Shown here: piece by piece, positions 21,466 to 26,678 of the stretch | Layout of the letters: the number at the start of each line of letters is the position of its first letter | Numbering within the stretch: position 1 is the first letter of the stretch | Source: Actinomycetes bacterium | GTDB lineage: Bacteria; Actinomycetota; Actinomycetes; Actinomycetales; Micrococcaceae | Direction of reading: 5' to 3' | Length of the DNA stretch: 26,678 nucleotides | NCBI GenBank assembly: GCA_023426375.1 | Contig: JAFAAV010000015.1 | Coordinates: 1-26,678, forward strand | Notes under the pieces: generated by a model | Told to the model about the DNA's origin: nothing | The model's input: only the letters and a program-made list of their open reading frames with translations | Database searches by the model: none | Program-made: the position numbers and the translations under genes

Positions 21466-22821
21466 ATGGCCCGCACCACATCCCTGTCCGGTTTCCCCGA
21501 ATGGCTTCCGGAAGAGCGGATCGTGGAGCAACACGTCCTGGACGAGCTGCGCCGCACGTTCGAACTGCACGGCTTCTCGTCCATCGAAACCCGGGCCGTG
21601 GAAACGGTGGAGCAGCTGCTGCGCAAGGGCGAGATCGACAAAGAGGTCTACGGCGTGTCCCGGTTGCAGCAGGACGAGGACGAGAAGTCTCCCAAGGAGG
21701 GCGCGCTCGCGCTGCACTTCGACCTCACGGTCCCGTTCGCCCGTTACGTGGTGGAGAACAACGGCTACCTGACCTTCCCGTTCCGCCGTTATCAGATTCA
21801 GAAGGTGTGGCGTGGCGAACGCCCGCAGGAGGGTCGCGCACGCGAGTTCACCCAGGCCGATATCGACGTGGTGGGTGACGGAACCCTGGCCTTCCGCTAC
21901 GACGTGGAACTGGCCCTGGTCATGATCGAAGCACTGTCACGGCTGCCCATCCCGCCGTTCGTGCTGCGCGTGAACAACCGCAAGCTCGCCGAGGGGTTCT
22001 ACCGCGGCATCGGCCTGGACGACGCACCCGCCGTACTGCGCGAGATCGACAAGCTCGAGAAGATCGGCCGCGACGCCGTGATCGCCAATCTGCAGGCGAA
22101 CGTGGGAGCAACTGCCGAGCAAGCGACGTCGGCCCTGGACCTTGCGAGCATCCGCACCGAAGACACTTCATTCGTGGAGCAGGTGCGTGCACTGGGCGTG
22201 AGCAACGACCTGCTCGAGGAGGGTCTGAACGAACTGGCCGAAGTTGTGGGGGAGGCCGCTCGCCGTGCCCCGGGCAAGGTCAACGCGGACCTCTCGATTG
22301 CCCGCGGCCTCGACTACTACACCGGCACCGTGTACGAAACCGTGCTCGTGGGCCATGAACAACTGGGGTCGGTCTGCTCCGGTGGCCGCTACGAATCGCT
22401 CGCGACCACGGGCAAGAAGAACTTCCCGGGCGTGGGCCTCTCCATCGGGGTGACCCGCCTGGTCACCCGCATCCTGTCCCAGAACATGGCCAAGGCCTCG
22501 CGCGCCGTGCCCTCCGCCGTGCTCGTGGCCCTCAACGACGAGGAGTCCTGGTCCGCCGCTCAGGACGTGGCCGGGCAACTGCGTGCCCGTGGCATCGCGA
22601 CCGAAGTGGCGGCGTCGCCCCAGAAATTCGGCAAGCAGATCCGCTACGCCGAGCGACGCGGCATTCCGTTCGTGTGGTTCTCGACCGTTCAGGAGGACGG
22701 CTCCGTGACCCACGAGGTCAAAGACATCCGCTCCGGCGAGCAGGTCACCGCCGATCCCACGAGCTGGCAGCCCCCGCAGGAGGACCTGCACCCCACGGTC
22801 GAGGCGCCCGAGACCGCCTGA
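21466..22821 (+). CDS. hisS: Histidine-tRNA ligase
   Basis: This class II synthetase charges tRNA-His. The 451-residue protein starts with GFPEWLPEERIVEQHVLDELRRTFELHGF (9-37). It has the motif 1/ATP segment LHFDLTVPFARYV (83-95) and motif 2 FRRYQIQKVWRGERPQEGRAREFTQAD (106-132). The histidine-specific ARGLDYYTGTVYE (279-291) and the motif 3 region VCSGGRYESLA to GVGLSIGVTRL (303-329) follow. The anticodon-binding domain comes after (VPSAVLVALNDEESWSAAQDVAGQLRARG). ATG 21466 has AAGGAG at 21451-21456. It belongs to the form with a GFPEWLP N-terminus found in actinobacteria. aspS follows after 111 bp that contain a probable separate promoter. Confidence 0.96.
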   Translation: MARTTSLSGFPEWLPEERIVEQHVLDELRRTFELHGFSSIETRAVETVEQLLRKGEIDKEVYGVSRLQQDEDEKSPKEGALALHFDLTVPFARYVVENNGYLTFPFRRYQIQKVWRGERPQEGRAREFTQADIDVVGDGTLAFRYDVELALVMIEALSRLPIPPFVLRVNNRKLAEGFYRGIGLDDAPAVLREIDKLEKIGRDAVIANLQANVGATAEQATSALDLASIRTEDTSFVEQVRALGVSNDLLEEGLNELAEVVGEAARRAPGKVNADLSIARGLDYYTGTVYETVLVGHEQLGSVCSGGRYESLATTGKKNFPGVGLSIGVTRLVTRILSQNMAKASRAVPSAVLVALNDEESWSAAQDVAGQLRARGIATEVAASPQKFGKQIRYAERRGIPFVWFSTVQEDGSVTHEVKDIRSGEQVTADPTSWQPPQEDLHPTVEAPETA

Positions 22822-22827
22822 GACTTG

Positions 22828-22833
22828 TAGACT
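22828..22833 (+). promoter_or_regulatory. Candidate -10 box for aspS
   Basis: TAGACT, followed by T, lies 6 nt after the hisS stop and would give aspS a leader of about 93 nt. It is the third copy of the same heptamer upstream of a gene in this window. No terminator-like hairpin separates hisS and aspS, so read-through is also likely. Confidence 0.35.
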
Positions 22834-22932
22834 TTCAACCAGACTGACCCGGCCACCGAGCCGCGCCCGGCCCACTGGCTGGCGAACGCACCGGTCGAGC
22901 CAACACCCCAGACACGAAAAGGTGGATATTTC

Positions 22933-24774
22933 TTGCTGCGAACGCACGAACTCGGATCATTGAGCGCCCAGAACATCGGCGACACCGTCACGCTGGCCGG
23001 TTGGGTCGATCGCCGCCGTGACCACGGTGGTGTGGCGTTCGTGGATCTGCGTGACGCCACCGGCGTGGCCCAGATCGTGGTGCGCGACGAAGCCGAATTC
23101 CACCAGCTGCGCAACGAATTCGTCCTGCAGGTCACTGGCAAGGTCGAGCGCCGCCCCGAGGGCAACGAGAACCCCAACCTGCCCTCCGGCGAGGTCGAGG
23201 TCATGGTCGACGAACTGACCGTGCTCAACACCTCCGCAGCGCTGCCCTTCCAGATCGACGAGCACGTGGAGGTCGGTGAGGAAGCGCGCCTCAAGTACCG
23301 CTACCTGGACCTGCGCCGCCCCGAGCCCGCCCGCATCATGCGCTTGCGCTCCGAGGTCAACCGGGTGGCCCGCAACCTGCTCCACGACCAGGGCTTCCTG
23401 GAGGTCGAGACCCCCACGCTGACCCGTTCCACCCCCGAGGGTGCCCGTGACTTCGTGGTTCCGGCCCGTCTCGCGCCGGGCTCGTGGTACGCGCTGCCGC
23501 AGTCCCCGCAGCTGTTCAAGCAGCTGCTGCAGGTGGGTGGCATCGAGAAGTACTTCCAGATCGCCCGCTGCTACCGCGACGAGGATTTCCGCGCGGACCG
23601 CCAGCCGGAGTTCACCCAGCTGGATGTCGAAGCCTCCTTCGTGGAAGAGGACGACATCATCGCCCTGGGCGAGTCGATCGTGAAGTCTCTGTGGTCGCTG
23701 ATCGACGTGGAGATCCCCACGCCCATTCAGCGCATGACCTACGCCCAGGCCATGGCCGACTACGGCACGGACAAGCCGGACCTGCGCTTCGACCTGAAGC
23801 TCACCGACCTCACCGAATACTTCAAGGACACCCCGTTCCGCGTGTTCCAGGCTCCCTACGTGGGTGCCGTGGTCATGCCCGGTGGTGCCTCCCAGCCGCG
23901 CCGCCAGCTCGACGCCTGGCAGGAATGGGCCAAGCAGCGCGGCGCACGCGGCCTGGCCTACATGCTGTTCAAGGAAGATGGCGAGATCACCGGTCCCGTG
24001 GCCAAGAACATCTCCGACGAGGAGAAGGCCGGACTGGCTGAGGCAGTGGGTGCCAAGGAAGGAGACTGCGTCTTCTTCGCTGCCGGCGAGGCCAAGCCCT
24101 CTCGCGCCCTGCTCGGTGCCGCGCGTGTCGAGATCGGTCACCGTACCGGCCTGATCGACGACGACGCCTGGGCCTTCGTCTGGATCGTGGACGCCCCGCT
24201 ATTCGAGCCCGCCGCGGACGCCGTGGAATCCGGTGACGTGGCCGTGGGATCCGGCGCCTGGACTGCGGTGCACCACGCGTTCACCTCGCCCAAGCCCGAG
24301 TTCCTGGACACCTTCGACACCAATCCGGGTGAAGCCCTGGCTTACGCGTACGACATCGTGTGCAACGGCAACGAGATCGGCGGCGGTTCGATCCGTATCC
24401 ACCGCCGCGACGTGCAGGACCGCGTGTTCCGCGTGATGGGCCTGTCCCAGGAAGAAGCCCAGGAGAAGTTCGGCTTCCTGCTGGACGCCTTCCAGTTCGG
24501 TGCACCCCCGCACGGTGGCATCGCCTTCGGCTGGGACCGCGTGGTGGCCCTGCTGGCCGGCACCGATTCCATTCGCGACGTCATCGCGTTCCCCAAGACG
24601 GGTAACGGTTACGACCCGCTGACCGCCGCCCCGGCTCCGATCACAGCCCAGCAGCGCAAGGAAGCCGGCGTGGACGCCAAGCCCGAACCCAAGGGCCAGA
24701 AGTCCGAAAAGGCTGCCGCAGACAAGGCCGATGCCGACAAGGCTGAGGCCGGCGCGAAGGGCGATTCCAAGTAG
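22933..24774 (+). CDS. aspS: Aspartate-tRNA ligase, probably non-discriminating (Asp/Asn)
   Basis: This class II synthetase charges tRNA-Asp and, if non-discriminating, also tRNA-Asn for later amidation by GatCAB. The 613-residue protein has the N-terminal OB anticodon domain (GWVDRRRDHGGVAFVDLRD, 23-41), motif 2 ARCYRDEDFRADRQPEFTQLD, the bacterial GAD insertion and motif 3 GIAFGWDRVVALLAGTDSIRDVIAFPKT. Residue 31 is His; in Pseudomonas AspRS the His at this position favours tRNA-Asn recognition, whereas discriminating bacterial enzymes have Leu. The start is TTG 22933, preceded by AAAAGGTGG. The last 45 or so residues are a Lys/Ala/Asp-rich low-complexity tail beyond the catalytic domain. 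A strong hairpin follows the stop. Confidence 0.96.
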   Translation: MLRTHELGSLSAQNIGDTVTLAGWVDRRRDHGGVAFVDLRDATGVAQIVVRDEAEFHQLRNEFVLQVTGKVERRPEGNENPNLPSGEVEVMVDELTVLNTSAALPFQIDEHVEVGEEARLKYRYLDLRRPEPARIMRLRSEVNRVARNLLHDQGFLEVETPTLTRSTPEGARDFVVPARLAPGSWYALPQSPQLFKQLLQVGGIEKYFQIARCYRDEDFRADRQPEFTQLDVEASFVEEDDIIALGESIVKSLWSLIDVEIPTPIQRMTYAQAMADYGTDKPDLRFDLKLTDLTEYFKDTPFRVFQAPYVGAVVMPGGASQPRRQLDAWQEWAKQRGARGLAYMLFKEDGEITGPVAKNISDEEKAGLAEAVGAKEGDCVFFAAGEAKPSRALLGAARVEIGHRTGLIDDDAWAFVWIVDAPLFEPAADAVESGDVAVGSGAWTAVHHAFTSPKPEFLDTFDTNPGEALAYAYDIVCNGNEIGGGSIRIHRRDVQDRVFRVMGLSQEEAQEKFGFLLDAFQFGAPPHGGIAFGWDRVVALLAGTDSIRDVIAFPKTGNGYDPLTAAPAPITAQQRKEAGVDAKPEPKGQKSEKAAADKADADKAEAGAKGDSK

Positions 24775-24797
24775 CACGCACGCGTCACAGTAGCTTT

Positions 24798-24827
24798 GCC
24801 GGCCGGGGCCTGATTGCCCTGGCCGGC
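24798..24827 (+). terminator. Probable aspS terminator overlapping the MFS 5' end
   Basis: GCCGGCCGGGGC (24798-24809) pairs with GCCCTGGCCGGC (24816-24827) over 12 bp with one G-U, loop CTGATT. It starts 24 nt after the aspS stop and ends 3 nt before the first canonical start codon (GTG 24831) of the MFS gene. The same bases also read as hydrophobic MFS-like sequence in the MFS frame. Confidence 0.6.
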
Positions 24828-24830
24828 ATT

Positions 24831-26024
24831 GTGCTGTCTGCCTTCTCGCTGCGGCTCGCCGTATCCGGGGTATCACCCGTGCTGGACCGGGTGCGCGAAG
24901 ACGTGGCGCTGGATGCGGCCTCCACGGGTCTGTTGGCCATGCTGCCCACCCTCGGGTTCGCGCTCACGGGGTTTCTGACCGCCGCGGCAATGCGCCGGGT
25001 CAGTCTGGAAGCGCTACTGGCCCTAGCCAGTGCACTGGCGGCTGTCGGACTCATTGCTCGGGCCGCAAGTTCTTCCCCGGCACCGTTCCTGGGGTTCTCG
25101 CTGCTCATCATGATCGGTCTGGGCATCGGTAACGTGACCCTGCCGCCCATCATCAAGAAGTACTTCCGCGAGCACATCGCCCCGCTCACCGCGATCTATT
25201 CAATGCTCCTGGGCCTGTCCACCGCGGCCGCCCCGTTCTTCGCGGTCCCGCTCGCCGACGCCGCGGGGTGGCGTTTTTCGGTCGGCTCGTGGGCTCTCTT
25301 CTCCGTCGCCGCTTTTGTTCCGTGGCTGCTCATGTGGGTGAGCGTGCGCAGGGAAGGCGCGCGAGCGGCGTCGTCGGCCGTGCCCGATCGGGCCCAGGCG
25401 GCGGTGAAACCGTGGCGATCGCCGATCGGCTGGGGGCTCGTGCTGCTGTTCGTGGGGACATCGTCCAACACGTTTTCGATGTTCACGTGGCTGCCGCGCG
25501 TGATCACGAGTTACGGGTTCAGCGAGCACCAGGCCGGGCTCATGCTCGCCTACTACGCGATCTTGGGGATTCCTGTGAGCCTGGTGGTGCCGCTATTGGT
25601 GCGTCGGCTGGCAAGGACCACAGGGCTGGGGCTCACCGCGGTGGCTCTGTACGCGCTGGGATACCTGGGGCTGTTGCTGTGGCCGACCGCGCAGTGGGGG
25701 CCGCTGGATGCGGTGTGGGTATGGATCACGATCTTCGGATTGGCGCAGGCCTCATTCCCGTTGGCGCTGACCCTCATCAATGCGCGGACGCGCACCACGG
25801 CCGGGGCGGGAGCGCTGTCCGGATTCGGCCAGGGCGTGGGGTATTTGGCCGGGTGCGTGGGGCCGCTGATTTTCGGGCTGCTGTTCACATGGGGTGGCTC
25901 ATGGTGGACGTCGTTCGGGTACCTGTGGCTCATGCTGATTGCCCTGACGGCGGGGGTGCTGCTCACGGGGCAAAGGCGGTTCCTGGAAGATCGCCGCAAC
26001 TCCGCTCTTGTGGGGCGGGAGTAG
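24831..26024 (+). CDS. MFS transporter, CynX/NimT-like; start uncertain
   Basis: A major facilitator with about 12 membrane helices and similarity to the CynX/NimT (cyanate/nitroimidazole) group; the substrate is unknown. From GTG 24831 it has 397 residues: LAVSGVSPVLDRVREDVAL, GLLAMLPTLGFALTGFLT, GLGIGNVTLPPIIKKYFRE (characteristic of this group) and a central basic loop (about 174-195). The second half contains LLFVGTSSNTFSMFTWLPRVI and FGLAQASFPLALTLINARTRT. The frame stays open upstream to 24747 without ATG, GTG or TTG. The translation there (GRGLIALAGIVLSAFSLRLA) completes a normal first helix, so initiation at CTG 24810 or 24819, or at ATT, is possible. No good Shine-Dalgarno is seen. 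Codon use is richer in GGG and GTG than in the upstream genes. Confidence 0.8.
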   Translation: MLSAFSLRLAVSGVSPVLDRVREDVALDAASTGLLAMLPTLGFALTGFLTAAAMRRVSLEALLALASALAAVGLIARAASSSPAPFLGFSLLIMIGLGIGNVTLPPIIKKYFREHIAPLTAIYSMLLGLSTAAAPFFAVPLADAAGWRFSVGSWALFSVAAFVPWLLMWVSVRREGARAASSAVPDRAQAAVKPWRSPIGWGLVLLFVGTSSNTFSMFTWLPRVITSYGFSEHQAGLMLAYYAILGIPVSLVVPLLVRRLARTTGLGLTAVALYALGYLGLLLWPTAQWGPLDAVWVWITIFGLAQASFPLALTLINARTRTTAGAGALSGFGQGVGYLAGCVGPLIFGLLFTWGGSWWTSFGYLWLMLIALTAGVLLTGQRRFLEDRRNSALVGRE

Positions 26025-26033
26025 GCTCGAAGA

Positions 26034-26050
26034 TACGCGCATTGCGTGTA
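26034..26050 (+). terminator. Small hairpin after the MFS gene
   Basis: TACGCGC (26034-26040) pairs with GCGTGTA (26044-26050) over 7 bp with one G-U and a 3-nt loop. It lies in the 46-bp gap before the amidotransferase. It is short for a terminator. Confidence 0.3.
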
Positions 26051-26052
26051 AC

Positions 26053-26066
26053 ACCTCCCGGGAGGT
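26053..26066 (+). promoter_or_regulatory. Palindrome containing the ribosome binding site of the amidotransferase gene
   Basis: ACCTCCCGGGAGGT is a perfect 14-bp palindrome whose right half is the Shine-Dalgarno GGGAGGT, ending 4 nt before the GTG start. A site that can pair with itself, or between two mRNAs, may reduce translation. It could also simply be a DNA-binding site. Confidence 0.45.
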
Positions 26067-26070
26067 TGTC

Positions 26071-26678
26071 GTGTGTCGACTGTTCGGGCTCCATACCGGG
26101 GCACAGCCGCAAACCTGTTCGTTCTGGTTGTTGAACGCGCCCGATTCACTGTCCCGCCAGAGCCACCAGCAGCCCGACGGCGCCGGGATCGGGACCTTCG
26201 CTCCGAATGGCAAACCGCATCTCGTCAGATCCGCTCTGGCCGCCTATCTGGACCCCGACTTCGCACGTGCAGCACAGGCTTTGACCGGGACAAGTTTCGT
26301 GGCCCATGTGCGGTTCGCAACCGAGGGCGAGCTGAGCGTGGCCAACACGCACCCGTTCGAGCAGGAGGGGCGCATGTTCGCCCACAACGGGGTGATTCGC
26401 TCTCTGGACGTACTGGACCGAGAACTTGTGCGGCGAGGAGTGGCTGACCTGGTGCTCGGGACCACGGACAGCGAGCGCTACTTCGCGCTGTTGACCTCGT
26501 ACCTGCGGGAATTCCCCGGTGATGTTGCTCGGGCGTTGCGCTCCTGTTTGACATGGCTGGCCGAGAACGTGTCCCTCTACAGCCTCAACTGTGTCCTGGC
26601 CGCGCCGAACGAGGTGTGGGCGGTGCGATATCCGGACAGCAACCCGCTGTGGTACCTCACCGGGCAGAGCGGGACGGG
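26071..26678 (+). CDS. Class II glutamine amidotransferase (YafJ/EgtC-like), 3' end beyond window
   Basis: N-terminal nucleophile amidotransferases of this type hydrolyse amides of glutamine or gamma-glutamyl compounds; EgtC acts in ergothioneine synthesis and YafJ has no settled role. The visible 202 residues show the catalytic Cys2 directly after the start (MCRLFGLHTG), QQPDGAGIG (33-41), AHVRFATEGE (78-87) with R81, NTHPF (92-96) and FAHNGVI (103-109) with the oxyanion-hole Asn106-Gly107. The TDSERYFALL motif follows further on. The start is GTG 26071, fixed by the required Cys at position 2 and by GGAGG at 26061-26065. The reading frame is open to the last base, so the gene is truncated by the window and not broken. 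No egt genes are visible beside it, so a general YafJ-like call is safer. Confidence 0.88.
   Translation, partial: MCRLFGLHTGAQPQTCSFWLLNAPDSLSRQSHQQPDGAGIGTFAPNGKPHLVRSALAAYLDPDFARAAQALTGTSFVAHVRFATEGELSVANTHPFEQEGRMFAHNGVIRSLDVLDRELVRRGVADLVLGTTDSERYFALLTSYLREFPGDVARALRSCLTWLAENVSLYSLNCVLAAPNEVWAVRYPDSNPLWYLTGQSGT

Noticed and set aside
22957..24141. 394-codon minus-strand frame antisense to aspS
   Set aside because: Low-complexity His/Leu/Gly/Val translation typical of the antisense of a highly expressed high-GC gene; aspS covers the whole stretch with clear motifs.
1..26678. CRISPR arrays, insertion sequences, prophage, tRNA or rRNA genes
   Set aside because: No regularly spaced repeats, transposase or integrase motifs, tRNA cloverleaf or rRNA sequence was seen on either strand.

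Overview
The window is high-GC DNA with GTG/TTG starts, strong Shine-Dalgarno sites and long antisense open frames of the kind high third-position GC produces. The gene content (RbpA, Ppm-type mannosyltransferase, MurT/GatD, actinobacterial-type Rel, SecD/SecF as separate genes, DUF349 protein) points to an actinobacterium. Synteny suggests Micrococcales, probably Micrococcaceae, but I cannot name genus or species from the sequence alone. There are 23 protein-coding genes, 22 complete and one cut by the right edge. I found no rRNA, tRNA, CRISPR array, insertion sequence or prophage.

Layout. 84-1296: a polyprenol-phosphate mannose synthase gene and rbpA converge on a perfect 21-bp hairpin terminator. 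1401-3067 (minus): a membrane pair, SPFH/band-7 protein plus NfeD-like partner. 3404-4333: a PRC-barrel/DUF2382 stress-type protein with a striking Asp/Arg repeat, closed by a strong hairpin. 4555-7211: thrS and a HIT-family nucleotide hydrolase/phosphorylase, overlapping by 4 nt. 7283-9329: murT-gatD, the lipid II glutamate amidation enzyme. 9438-12745: yebC, ruvC, ruvA, ruvB, with a probable LexA (SOS) box in the ruvC-ruvA gap. 12892-16429: yajC, secD, secF, the accessory part of the Sec translocon. 16562-18973: bifunctional (p)ppGpp synthetase/hydrolase rel. 18952-21247 (minus): an AbiEi-like hypothetical gene and a DUF349 protein, separated by a 20-bp hairpin with a T-tract. 21466-24774: hisS and aspS, each with its own likely promoter. 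24831-26678: an MFS transporter with an unclear start and a partial class II glutamine amidotransferase.

Functionally this is a housekeeping island: translation (three aminoacyl-tRNA synthetases, YebC), stringent response, Holliday junction processing, Sec export and envelope building. I see no clearly new multi-gene system. The observations most worth a second look are a MurT without the Cys4 zinc ribbon usual for the family, murT-gatD occupying the place where many actinobacteria carry phosphoinositide and vitamin B6 genes, an SOS box that would control ruvAB separately from ruvC, and an MFS gene whose first transmembrane helix reads upstream of its first canonical start codon through what looks like the aspS terminator.
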